From Astragalus membranaceus (Eukaryota > Streptophyta > Magnoliopsida > Fabales > Fabaceae): DNA of 64,000 bases. Where the stretch lies: positions 112,428,566-112,492,565 of the forward strand of contig CM076846.1 of the NCBI GenBank assembly GCA_039519185.1, given 5' to 3'. Numbering within the stretch: the first letter of the stretch is position 1; each line of letters starts with the position of its first letter. Position numbers and translations under genes: made by a program. Positions 35,801 through 45,055 of this stretch are shown piece after piece. The notes beneath the pieces were generated by a model. That model was given only the letters and a program-made list of their open reading frames with translations, was not told the DNA's origin and ran no database searches.

Positions 35801-38222
35801 GAAAGATCACTTCCCCCTCCCGTTCATTGATCAAATGCTAGAAAGGTTAGCGCGACACTCACATTTCTGCTATTTGGATGGTTATTCGGGATTTTTCCAA
35901 ATTCCCATCCACCCTAGCGACCAAGAAAAAACAACTTTCACATGTCCTTTTGGCACTTATGCCTATAGAAGGATGCCCTTTGGTCTATGTAATGCTCCCG
36001 CTACCTTTCAAAGGTGTATGATGTCCATATTCTCAGACTTTGTTGAAAACATAATGGAAGTGTTTATGGATGATTTTTCCGTCCATGGGTCAAATTTTGA
36101 AAACTGTTTAGCCAATCTGGAAAAAGTCTTAGAGAGATGTGAAAAGGTAAACCTGGTTCTAAACTGGGAAAAGTGTCATTTCATGGTTAATGAAGGAATT
36201 GTCCTAGGGCACTTAATTTCTCACAGAGGTATTGAGGTAGACCGTGCAAAAATTGAAGTGATTGAAAAAATGCTACCTCCCACTACAGTAAAAGAGGTGA
36301 GAAGCTTTTTAGGCCATGCGGGTTTCTACCGTCGGTTCATAAAAGACTTCTCAAAAATTTCAAAACCTATGACAAGTCTGCTCCTTAAGGATGCAGCATT
36401 TATTTTTAACGATCTTTGTCTTGAAGCTTTTAACAGGTTGAAAAAGGCTTTAGTTACTGCCCCGATCATACAGCCACCAGACTGGAATCTTCCGTTTGAA
36501 ATAATGTGCGATGCAAGCGACTATGCAGTTGGGGCAGTCCTGGGACAAAGAAAAGAAAAAAAATTGCATGCCATATACTATGCAAGCAGGACCTTAGACG
36601 AGGCACAAATGAATTACGCCACAACTGAAAAAGAATTATTGGCGGTAGTTTTTGCCGTTGATAAGTTTCGATCATATCTGGTAGGTTCAAAAATCATCAT
36701 TTTTACTGATCACTCGGCCATAAAATATTTGTTAAACAAAAAAGATGCCAAGCCGAGATTGATCCGATGGGTTTTACTCCTACAAGAATTTGATCTTGAA
36801 ATAAGGGATAAAAAAGGCGTTGAAAATGTTGTGGCTGATCATTTGTCCCGTCTACAAGGAACAAAAGAAGAAGAGTTGCCGCTTAATGATACATTTCTGG
36901 ATGATCAACTCTTCTCATTGATCAAATCTGAAGCACCATGGTATGCAGATTTTGTAAACTACCTTGCAGCAGGAGTACTCCCCCCAGATTTAAATTATCA
37001 GCGGAAGAAGAAATTCTTCCATGATCTCAAACAGTATTACTGGGACGAGCCACTGCTTTTTAAAAGGGGAGCTGATGGGGTGTTCAGAAGATGCATTCCG
37101 GAAGAAGAGGTAAGTAACATTCTATACCATTGTCATTCTTCTTCCTATGGCGGCCATGCCAGTTCTTCAAAAACTGCTACGAAAATTCTTCAATCTGGTT
37201 TTTATTGGCCGTCCCTTTTTAAAGACGCGCATCAATTCATTTCTAAATGCGACCAGTGTCAACGCACCGGAAATATTTCAAAAAGAAATGAAATGCCCTT
37301 AAATAATATCTTAGAGGTTGAAATTTTCGACGTCTGGGGTATCGATTTCATGGGACCGTTTCCTTCTTCTTTTGGAAACCAATATATTCTGGTAGCCGTT
37401 GACTATGTGTCAAAATGGATCGAAGCCATTGCTTCTCCTACAAACGATGCAAAGGTAGTCATAAAACTTTTCAAAAAAATAATTTTTCCAAGATTCGGGG
37501 TCCCTCGTGTTGTCATAAGCGACGGAGGATCCCATTTCATCTCAAAACATTTTGAAATGTTACTACAAAAGTTTGGAGTAAGGCACAAAGTTGCAACGCC
37601 TTATCACCCTCAAACAAGCGGTCAGGTTGAGGTATCGAACAGAGAAATTAAAAGTATTTTAGAAAAAACTGTTTCGACTTCAAGGAAAGACTGGTCGGTA
37701 AAGCTCGATGATGCTCTCTGGGCTTATCGGACTGCGTACAAGACTCCCATAGGAATGACTCCTTTCAAATTAATTTATGGGAAGTCTTGCCACCTTCCGG
37801 TAGAGCTAGAGCACAAAGCTTACTGGGCAATTAAACGCCTTAACCTGAACATGGAATTAGCCGGAGAAAAAAGAAAACTCCAACTAAACGAATTGGAAGA
37901 ACTGCGAATGGATGCTTATGAGAATGCCAAACTTTACAAAGAAAGAACAAAAAATTGGCATGATAAGCGTATTATTCGTAGAGAATTCAAGGAGGGTGAT
38001 CTGGTGTTACTATTTAACTCCAGACTAAAAATTTTCCCAGGAAAACTAAAATCGAGATGGTCCGGTCCTTTTGAAATCCGTAAGGTTTACCCCTTCGGAT
38101 CTGTAGAGATCTGGAGCGAGAAATCCGGATCGTTTAAAGTCAATGGTCAAAGGTTGAAAAATTATTTAATTGGTGACCCAATTGAGAAAGGAACTAGTTT
38201 AGTTCTACATGATCCCAATTGA
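32877..38222 (+). CDS. Athila gag-pol polyprotein, intact
   Basis: A single open frame of 1781 residues begins about 90 bp after the PBS. Gag core about 60-230 (FPFSLRDRARAWLHSLP); CCHC knuckle CELCGVVGHIGAEC near 302; linker with Pro-rich PPPPYKPPIPFPQRF; protease CDLGASVSLMPLS near 624; reverse transcriptase about 955-1130 with FMDD near 1063; RNase H about 1210-1290 (CDASDYAVGAVLGQ); integrase HHCC about 1417-1463, core WGIDFMGPFP near 1489, VVISDGGSHF near 1547 and HPQTSGQVEVSNREIK with its Glu; C-terminal GPFEIRKVYPFGSVEI. No stop or frameshift interrupts it, which suggests a young copy. There is only one RNase H, unlike the surrounding Tat element. Confidence 0.95.
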   Translation: MRRTRSFGETVQQIPEIERFLHRRRREIPDNQMAANENRALKEYATPSAEPSAAIVHPNVEANNFELKTSLLSMVQQNQFSGSPTEDPNLHISIFLEYCGTLKLNGVPPDAIRLKLFPFSLRDRARAWLHSLPSESITSWDQLKQAFLAKFFPPSKTAQMRNQITRFSQNDGESLYDAWERFKEMLRLCPHHGLEKWLVVHTFYNGLQYATRMTIDAAAGGALMNKNFTEAYALVEDMAQNHCQWTSERAITNKPAASKEPGKYEISVVDHLTSKVDALFQKFEKLNVSAVSQTSSPITPPCELCGVVGHIGAECQLEASSAGNEHINYAQKEDPFSNTYNPGWRNHPNFSYKNPPPNPAPRPPPVFQNQRVFNNPQNNPQKSNLEFLMEKFVSSQTKQNEEFKNQTGYLNDTLIKLVSKVDSITTHNKMLENQITQVATQVASSSKTSGVFPGQPEQNPKGQINAVTLRSGKQLEEPRADQEKTVSEKHNLPGGLEEKEKGKEPEKEREEPHTPPPPYKPPIPFPQRFAKSKIDEQFKRFVDLLKKLYINVPFTDALSQMPSYSKFLKEILSKKRKIDDYETIALTEECSAIIQNKLPQKLKDPGSFSIPCVIGSETINRAMCDLGASVSLMPLSLCNRLGIGELKPTKMTIQLADRSVKYPTGILEDIPIKIGQTFIPVDFVVMEIEEDSQIPILLGRPFLATAGAIIDVKNGKLVFNVGDEKVEFEVSNFMKSPSVKDSCCRIDIVDYCVRECSLASSSRDSLEDCLLGNTNTNAAGETQFYIKLLDENPPSKELGTETLGEEKPQPLPKETPKIELKPLPSSLRYEFLGPNSTFPVIVNTNLKQSETEKLLNVLKKYPKAIGYTIEDIKGINPSICIHRILLEEDYKPSIEHQRRLNPNMKEVVKKEVLKLLDAGIIYPISDSKWVSPVQVVPKKGGLTVIKNEKDECISTRTITGWRMCIDYRKLNKATRKDHFPLPFIDQMLERLARHSHFCYLDGYSGFFQIPIHPSDQEKTTFTCPFGTYAYRRMPFGLCNAPATFQRCMMSIFSDFVENIMEVFMDDFSVHGSNFENCLANLEKVLERCEKVNLVLNWEKCHFMVNEGIVLGHLISHRGIEVDRAKIEVIEKMLPPTTVKEVRSFLGHAGFYRRFIKDFSKISKPMTSLLLKDAAFIFNDLCLEAFNRLKKALVTAPIIQPPDWNLPFEIMCDASDYAVGAVLGQRKEKKLHAIYYASRTLDEAQMNYATTEKELLAVVFAVDKFRSYLVGSKIIIFTDHSAIKYLLNKKDAKPRLIRWVLLLQEFDLEIRDKKGVENVVADHLSRLQGTKEEELPLNDTFLDDQLFSLIKSEAPWYADFVNYLAAGVLPPDLNYQRKKKFFHDLKQYYWDEPLLFKRGADGVFRRCIPEEEVSNILYHCHSSSYGGHASSSKTATKILQSGFYWPSLFKDAHQFISKCDQCQRTGNISKRNEMPLNNILEVEIFDVWGIDFMGPFPSSFGNQYILVAVDYVSKWIEAIASPTNDAKVVIKLFKKIIFPRFGVPRVVISDGGSHFISKHFEMLLQKFGVRHKVATPYHPQTSGQVEVSNREIKSILEKTVSTSRKDWSVKLDDALWAYRTAYKTPIGMTPFKLIYGKSCHLPVELEHKAYWAIKRLNLNMELAGEKRKLQLNELEELRMDAYENAKLYKERTKNWHDKRIIRREFKEGDLVLLFNSRLKIFPGKLKSRWSGPFEIRKVYPFGSVEIWSEKSGSFKVNGQRLKNYLIGDPIEKGTSLVLHDPN

Positions 38223-38990
38223 AAAATTCTTTTTGACCGTCAAGCTAGTGACGTTAAAAGAGCGCTGCGTGGGAGGCAACCCACGGTTTAATGTGTATTT
38301 CGATTAGTTGAAAAATAAAATACCCCAGGGCCGAGTATCCTGAACCAGACAGCCAGGTGAGCTCTCCTAACCCCTTTTGTCTTATTTAAAAAAAAAAAAA
38401 AATCATTGAGGACAATGCCTAGTCCAAGCATGGGGGGGTATTTTATTGCTTTTATTAGGAATGTCTTTATTGCTTTACCAGGTTTTGCTTTTATTAGGAA
38501 TGTCTTTATTGCTTTACCAGGTTTTTATCTTTTTGTACTTTGAGTTATATCTGCTCCCTCCATCACGAAACTTTGTGAACCCTAAGCATGTTTTAGATAA
38601 GCCTTTTCTGGACAAAAATAAATTTTTCAATTTTTCATTAGCAATCATCTAGGTGGACTGGTTGGGAACAACAAAAATTGTATCATGGTTCGATTTCTAC
38701 TTCTAGGGCTTTTTCACACACACACTATTGAGACTATTTTCAGTTATTAATACAAATAGAGAGACTGAAAAGAAACTAGTAACCTGGTTCTCTTGGTGAC
38801 ATTTACTAGATGCGCGGTTACTGGAGAAAAACGTCTGAGTTGGGGTATTCAAAAAAAAAAAAAAAAAAAATTTGCAAAACCAATTCAAAATGCAAAAACT
38901 GGTGCATTTTAAATGTCAAAATGAATGGTTAGCATATAAAATCAAAAAAAAAAAAAAATGCTTGAATACCCAACGTATAAAGACCCTCCT
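38223..38990 (+). other. Athila post-pol non-coding region
   Basis: It begins with cgtcaagctagtgacgttaa and gcgctgcgtgggaggcaacc, typical sequence after Athila pol. Next come A runs, the G tract catgggggggta at 38430 and a 40-bp direct repeat (about 38440-38525). No env-like frame is present. A CT-rich/A-rich zone follows to about 38990. Confidence 0.65.
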
Positions 38991-39955
38991 TTGAGACCCA
39001 AAGTAAAGAGCGAGAATTTAAATAGCAAAGAAAGTAAATGACTTGGAAAGTAAAAGGGCGAAAAAGTAAATAACAAGGAAAATAAAAGAGCGGAAAAGTA
39101 AAGAGCGAAAAGTAAAGAGCGAGAAAGTAAAGAGCGAGAAATTAAAGGGCAATGAAAGTAAATGACTTGGAAAATAAATAGCAAGAATTTAAAGGGCAAG
39201 AAAGTAAATAAACAAGAATCATAAAAAGCATGAAGAGTAAATTGAAGTCATGAATAATTAGAGAGCCTTTGTCATTGATTTTCTAACAAAATTCAAGCTT
39301 AGGTACAAGTGAGGATCAAGCCTCTATTTATAGGAAAATATGAGGGGCAAAATGGTCCTAAAGAGGAAAAAGTGGCAAATCAAGTTGGCCAAGGTAGTCA
39401 TCAAAGAGCCATCCTCAAGTGGACAATGCACATGAGCAAGTGGTCAAAGCACATGGTCATCAAAAAGTGGGCAAAAATATCCATCAACAAGTGGGCAAAA
39501 TATCCAATTTTGGCTTGCACAGTCGAAATCTTGCCAGCAGAAGCAGGCACAGTCGAAATCTGGGAAGCAGAAGCAGGCACAGTCGAAATCTGGGAAGCAG
39601 AAGCAGTCGAAGTCGAAATCTGGAAGATGCAGTCGAATTCTGGGAGATCCAGTCGAATTCTGGCCTGCTGAGACAGATGCTGTCGAATTCTGGCCTGCTG
39701 AGACAGATGCTGTCGAATTCTGAGAGATCTAGTCGAATTCTGGGAGATCCAGTCGAAATCTGGAAGATGCAGTCGAATTCTGGGAGATCCAGTCGAATTC
39801 TGACCTGCTGAGACTTAAGCAGCCCAAATTGCTTCAAAATAAAACTTGAAGATAAAAAGTAAACATTTGCAGTAAAATAGATCAAAAATATAATTAAAAT
39901 ACTAAAAAGACTTAATAAATAACTATTTAAAAAGACTCTAAAAATAGACTTATCA
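38990..39955 (+). repeat. Athila 3' LTR-like region
   Basis: Purine-rich aaagtaaa(g/t)agcg units (39000-39240) resemble the inner parts of the 5' arms. A TATA-like tatttatagg lies at 39325, then a short tandem array, then the terminus aatagacttatca. The ending differs from the 5' inner end (ggggctatca), and a TGATAG start is not found, so the left boundary is unknown. Confidence 0.5.
39520..39810 (+). repeat. Short tandem repeats (agtcgaa(a/t)tctgg)
   Basis: About 14 units of (c)agtcgaa(a/t)tctgg with spacers of agatcc, aagatgc or gaagcagaagcaggcac. The units create long frames in several phases, none a real gene. Confidence 0.88.
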
Positions 39956-39961
39956 GCGACC

Positions 39962-39977
39962 CGACTTGGGGGGCTAC
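39962..39977 (+). other. Tat polypurine tract
   Basis: cgacttggggggctac directly precedes the 3' LTR. A G-rich tract with this ending is the usual Tat plus-strand primer. Confidence 0.7.
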
Positions 39978-40316
39978 TGTTATGGATTGGGCCTCAATGA
40001 CCAATCCACCAAAAAGGCCCAACACCAAAGGGTCCAATTCATCCAACGGTGGAGATTGCAGACCTAGATCCAACAGCCCTCCTCCACTTCAGATACCTAT
40101 AAATAAGCATTGAATGCTCACATTAATGGTATTCATCTCTCACCTACTCTCACTTGTAATTGACTCACTCACTGACTTGAGCGTCGGAGTGTCATTGCAG
40201 GTACCACCCCACCTCGGACCGGAGCACCAACTCGGACAACCAAGGATACACGTACCAACTATCTCGGACCGGTCTACCTATCCCAGATCGGATACGTAGC
40301 AGGAGATACGGTACCG

Positions 40317-40320
<4 letters not shown>
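39978..40320 (+). repeat. Tat 3' LTR
   Basis: 343 bp with the same ends and length as 14702-15044. About five substitutions lie in the first 140 bp and none was seen in the last 200 bp. Confidence 0.93.

Positions 40321-40374
<54 letters not shown>
40321..40374. repeat. (AT)n microsatellite, right flank of the Tat element
   Basis: 54 bp of AT repeats, the other side of the array entered by the Tat element. Confidence 0.95.
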
Positions 40375-40377
<3 letters not shown>

Positions 40378-40727
40378 TTGTTTATTATTCTCTATTCTCT
40401 ATCTCATATCTGATCATGTCCCACCAATATCTAATCTCGCTATCCTCCTCTCCGTGTTTTAAGGGATTCTCATTCATTTAGTATACATGTTTATGAAATA
40501 ACAACATTGGAAGGTACGCCAAAGCATCGTAGATGATAAATCAACACATGTAGATGTTGGATCCTCACATGTCATCTTTAATTCATTAGTTTCATCAATT
40601 TGGCAATGTTATAAACCCAAGAGTCTAGATTTTTGTTGAATGAAATAAAGCCTAAATACCAATAAGGGTATGTCAGAGCGATAATTGGATTCAGATTTCA
40701 TTCCAAGGTCTTGAGTTCGAATATAGA
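40375..40727. other. Flanking sequence with host repeat unit and possible tRNA-like remnant
   Basis: 40375-40495 resembles the 120-bp units at 7936-8147 (tttattattctctattctct, then ctctatctcatat). Near 40660-40725, gtatgtcagagcgataattgg followed by aaggtcttgagttcgaatat recalls the A and B boxes of a tRNA-derived SINE. It is too diverged to be sure. Nothing else is recognised. Confidence 0.35.
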
Positions 40728-40907
40728 TGTTCTGGACTGGGCCGGGGGCCCAATCCACGAGGAAGGCCCAACCCAATCCAGGGGACTGTAGCTTACAAGT
40801 GAACAGCGTGCCTAAGGGAGCTGGGAGCACCTCAACGGCTGAGATTGAGCCGCATGATCGTAAGCCTGGGGAGCTCCACCGAACTCTATAAATAAGGGTC
40901 AACCCCC
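40728..40907 (+). repeat. Truncated Tat-like LTR fragment
   Basis: It starts tgttctggactgggccggg and holds ctataaataaggg at about 40885, the same layout as the Tat LTR (TGTT.TGGA.TGGGCC... and TATA box). It is cut off where the Ogre LTR begins at 40908. Confidence 0.6.
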
Positions 40908-43900
40908 TGTCATACCCTAATTTTGTCCGATCAATCAAAAATCCAAAAAGTTCTTATTCTCATTGTGTCACATATCGTTTTAAACATGCGTGTCTTTGGC
41001 ACTCTCGTACAATGTTTGTTTTAAAGCTCGTTTTCTTTTATTTCGTTATTGTTATTATTAGTCTATTGTTATTGGTGCAAAAAATAAGTGAAGAAAATTA
41101 ATAGTCAAAGGTTTTTTTTGATATATAATATAGTTTTTTTTTACAAATATAAACCAAAAAACAGCAAAAAAATTAATACAAAATTAAAAATACAAAATTT
41201 CAAAAAAAGAAAAATGAAGAAAAGGGGCGCAGCCGCTGTTGCTGGCTGCCCTAGCTAGGGTTTCTCCTTGGATGTTGTCCTTCCTCCATTGCCAGCTATT
41301 GTCCTTTGCCCATTCAAATAGCTGTTCTTTTGCTGACTCAAATGGTGTCGTCCTTTGCGCCATTGACTGTCCTTTCTCTCCACACCACAGCACCCTAAAT
41401 TTTCCCTAATTGCTGTCCTTTGATTCCTCAGCACCACACCAATCCACCTATAAAGATCAAACAGTAACACAGTCACAGGAACGAAAAAAACAGTGACACA
41501 AAGACACCTAGAGGCCGAAATACATTGAGACAGACACAAGCCAAAAATTCACAACAATCAGAGTCAAAACTAGGGTTCTACACTAAAACCCTAAATCATC
41601 AAACACCCGAAACCCTAGTTACAGACAAAAAAACAAAACAGTCCAAAAAAGGGAAAAGCAGGCAGAAGCTGAGGTAGGGGAGAAGGGTAGCAGCAACGAG
41701 TCCTCTGTTTCAAATTCCTGGAAACCTAGGTCGATTTTCAAGCTTTTTTTTTCAATGTTGCACGGTTTATTTATATGTTTTGTTCATGAATTGATTTTCG
41801 TAGAAACAGCAAAAGAGTTTTCTTTTTTTTTTGGAAAATTGTTTCAGAATAGAATGTAAGTTTAGAAAAAAAAAAGAAAGAAAACGGAACGTAGGAAGAG
41901 GGGGAAGACACTGGGAGAGGAGACAGGGAGAAAAGGGGAAGTTTTTACCTCCGGCCACCGTGAACGGTGGCCGCCGCCGTACCCTTGCCGTGGACCACCG
42001 CATCCCACTGTCAACCATTACTACGAAAATCACGCCTCAACCCTCACCCAAAACACCACCCCTCGCACCACTCCACCACCGTAGTAACCAAACCACCGTC
42101 AATAACCTCACCCAACCACCGCGGTCTCACCCTCACTTCGCAAACGAAACGACCCATCATCGCCGCCTCCTCTCTCACAGCCTCCCTCATCGCGACTTCC
42201 ACCCTTACAAACCCTCGCTGTCACTGTCGCCCCCTCTTCCCTCCGTCTCCGATCGCTTAGTCAACCACCATCACCACTGTAGCCCCATCGCACCTCACCC
42301 TCACCATCGCGAACCTGGAACACCACCACACCTCTCGTCTCTCACTCCTCTCACAGTCACCACCACGGCCGAACTATCCCTGCACCACCAAACTACCACA
42401 CCCGTAGCCATGTTCGCAAGCCTTCCCTCTCTCCACATTTTTGGTCGTTGACACTAGCGGAGAGGTAGAGGGAGAGATTAGGGCGGTGAAGGGAAGAAAA
42501 CGAAAGCTGGGTTGGTGAGGGGAAGATGAGAGAATGGTGGTGAGGGAGACGAAGCTAGGGTGAGGGGAAGGTGAGAGAGCGAACGGCGTTGAGAGAAGGA
42601 AAAACGAAAAAATTAGGGTTAGAGAGAAATGGGGATGAAGCGGCGCTGATTAGGGGAGAAAGTGTTTTTTTAGGGTTTCGGTTTTTAGGTTTAGCTTTTA
42701 TAGTATGTAGTTTTTTTTACGTTTGCTTCTTACAACTCTGCATTTGCTGCGTAGACCCCCCCCCCCCTGAAAAGCCCAGGTTTCGTGGGCTGACAAGCAC
42801 GGAATATGAACTGGGCTGCTGCTAAGCGCACCCCCTTTTTTAATGATATAACCCTTGTTTATAAATGTACCCCTCTTTTTTATTAATACACCCCCCTGAG
42901 TGGGTTAATAGATCTGAAACAGAAACTGGGCTTTTACTATTTACACCCTGTCATTTCAATATCAGCGACCCCTTCCTTCTATTTTATTTTCTATTTTAAA
43001 TGTTTATTAGTCTGATTTATAATGGCACCCCTCCTTTCCTTGTCATAACCCCTCACTAAAAGCCCATATTTGCAATCTGGGTCTCAGACAGGGATTGGGC
43101 TCGCTAACTACACCCCAATATTTTCAAATACAGCCTCAGTTACTCTTCGTACCCCCTTTCTCAAAATAACACCCCTTGTTGTTAATTGCACCTACCATTT
43201 TTTTACCATAATCCATTGCATTTTTTTACACCGTAATGCTTTCAAATCAATTTTCCTTCTTTTTTCCTTTTTCTTTCTTTTCAAACAATCAAACTCACAT
43301 AAAAAAGCGGTTCGTTACTAATAGTCACTCTGAGCTCAACCTGTTTGACCGTTAGTAACAACTATATTTTTCAAATAAGCTATGAGTAACGACCACTCTG
43401 AGTTTTACTTGTTTGGTCATTACGAATACCTCTCCCAATTTCAAAAATAAAAAACACCAAACACACCAACATTTTCTACCCAAGAACTACGTTGCTTTGA
43501 TTTCTCCATCGCACCTGGAGATACGTAGGAGCAGGGGCCCACTCCTGTCAAGCACAAAAAAATAAAATTTTTATTAGGTTAAAGTGCTCCCGGGGTCCCT
43601 TATCTTTATTTAAAGTAACGAATTAGTCCTTTATGTTTTTTTTGTCCCAAATAAGTCCTTTATCTTTCAAATTTTTGACACATAAATCCTTTTCCGTTAA
43701 CAGTGCTGATTTATGTGTCCAAAAAAAGGATTTATGTGTTAAAAATTTGAAACATAAAGGACTAATTTGAGACAGAAAAGGATTTATGTATCAAAAATTT
43801 AAAACATAAAGGACTGATTTGGGACAAAAAAAAGATAAAGGACCAAATCGTTACTTTAAATAAAGATAAGGGACCCCGGGAGCACTTTAGCCTTTTTATT

Positions 43901-44165
43901 AAGTCTTCCTTTTCATTTTGCAAATAATAAAAGGGGTAAATTAGAGTGTTTTCTTCGAATTAACCTTTTTCTACACATTAAATTAAATGGTAACCTTTCT
44001 TTTGAAAGGATGTTGTGGGGTGCTAATACCTTCCCCACACATAATCGACCCCCGAACCCAAAAATAAAGGTTTTTTTCAATGTTTTTCCTATTTAATAAA
44101 TATTGATGGCGGCTTCATTTTCAAAATGTCGAAGAATCCCTTCTTCGGATTTTTCGATCGCTACA
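40908..44165 (+). repeat. Ogre 5' LTR (plus copy)
   Basis: About 3.26 kb including a 316-bp MITE. The final 250-300 bp before the PBS and a block at 43320-43560 are clearly homologous to the inverted LTR at 52870-53420. The first 22 bases equal the minus-strand start at 58386. The GC-rich accggtggccgccgcc zone near 41950-42450 gives only spurious Pro/Thr/His-rich frames. Confidence 0.8.
43577..43892. mobile_element. Palindromic MULE-type MITE in the Ogre LTR
   Basis: 316 bp, starting ggttaaagtgctcccggggt and ending in its inverse. It is flanked by the 9-bp direct repeat tttttatta (43568-43576 and 43893-43901). The inverted Ogre LTR near 53130-53150 lacks it, so it arrived after the two copies separated. 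Confidence 0.88.
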
Positions 44166-44167
44166 AC

Positions 44168-44185
44168 TGGTGATTTCACTGGGGA
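44168..44185 (+). other. Ogre primer binding site (plus copy)
   Basis: tggtgatttcactgggga, two bases after the LTR. The inverted copy reads TGGCGACTTCACTGGGG, the Ogre site usually assigned to tRNA-Arg; here two positions have mutated. Confidence 0.7.
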
Positions 44186-44330
44186 CAATTTAAGAGAGTC
44201 AAGCCAAATTTAATTAAATGTGAAGATTATTGTTAATTTAGTATTGTTTACCCTTAACGCTTATATTTGCATGTCTATTTTATTTATTTATTTATTTCTT
44301 TGCTTTATTGAACCTTAGGGTAGAAGACCT

Positions 44331-44633
44331 TTGTACTATTATCTGTATTTCTTTTGCAGCTTGGGTAGTCTAGGTATTATGCCCATGTCACACACGTCAC
44401 TTACACATGTTTATTCACACACTTCTGAGTGGGGCCTTATACTCGGGTCTGAAAATAACCTAGGACGAGTAGAGATTATCAGTGACAGTCATTCTGGATT
44501 TTATTTGTCTGACTCTCATGAAAGTCTTAGTCAGAGTACGCTCGTTTATGGTATCCCACACCTGGTAGCTAGCTATCGTTGTGGATCATATCATGAAGGG
44601 GATTTAGCTCTGGAGAGCATTGTGAGGAAGTGA
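44331..44633 (+). other. Open frame in the Ogre leader, shared with the inverted copy
   Basis: A 100-residue frame between PBS and ORF1. Its core (RVEIISDS.SGFYLSDSHES, then YRCGSY.EGD) is also open in the inverted copy at 52625-52383. No known domain is recognised. Similarity could reflect common descent alone, as the leader is similar at the DNA level. Confidence 0.35.
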
Positions 44634-45055
44634 ATAGAGCCACCTGAGAGATTGATCACATAAGTGATCCTAGACCATGACCTATATATAAGACATAACC
44701 TGTTTAGGACACAAGGGAATTTCACGTACCCGCTGCATCATTACAGATAATTTTTCTCAAAAAATCAAATCATCAAAAACATTTGTTTCTTTTTCCTTTT
44801 TACATATATAGAAGATGACATATAGTTAATGCTTTCTCAAAGTTGAATCACCAAAAATCTTCTTTTATATTTTTTAACACGCATGACATCATTCTTTAAT
44901 TCATCATACAACATCGTTACTTCACAAAAATGTTAAAAAAAAATCCTCACATGCATGTTATTCATCTCATTAAGGTTTGCCGGGAATTGTAAGAGGCTTG
45001 AAAATTTTGTCATAAGCAAGGCGATATGTGATCTAACAGTGAAACAATCCAAACT

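Larger units (their letters stand above)
32161..39955 (+). mobile_element. Athila-type Ty3/gypsy retrotransposon inserted in the Tat element
   Basis: A perfect 5-bp target duplication, gcgac, flanks the unit (32156-32160 and 39956-39960). The ends are TGATAG and TTATCA. Inside are a tRNA-Asp-type PBS, an intact 1781-residue gag-pol, an Athila-like post-pol region and a 3' LTR-like region. The gag start (RRTRSFGE), the CCHC knuckle and the PBS are typical of Athila. There is no env-like ORF. The 5' terminal region is a long palindrome that is not repeated at the 3' end, so the two LTRs do not match. Confidence 0.88.
14702..40320 (+). mobile_element. Tat-clade Ty3/gypsy retrotransposon with nested insertions
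   Basis: Matching 343-bp LTRs (14702-15044 and 39978-40320) bound the unit. Inside are a PBS, a plus-strand gag-pol with two RNase H domains, tandem repeats, an antisense spliced gene and a PPT. The second RNase H and the antisense gene after pol match the Tat branch (Grande/Retand-like organisation). Two later elements, 23293-30864 and 32161-39955, sit in its 3' half; without them and their target duplications it is about 10.2 kb. The LTRs differ at about five positions, so insertion was recent. Confidence 0.9.

Noticed and set aside
39309..39885. Several 120-130-residue frames on both strands
   Set aside because: They arise from the agtcgaa(a/t)tctgg tandem repeats of the Athila 3' region and are open in several phases at once.
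40660..40726. Functional tRNA gene
   Set aside because: Only loose A-box and B-box resemblance; no cloverleaf could be drawn. It is kept as a possible SINE remnant only.
41831..42451. 206-residue Pro/Thr/His-rich frame
   Set aside because: It sits in the Ogre LTR, has skewed composition and no recognisable domain. The equivalent part of the inverted LTR does not keep the frame.
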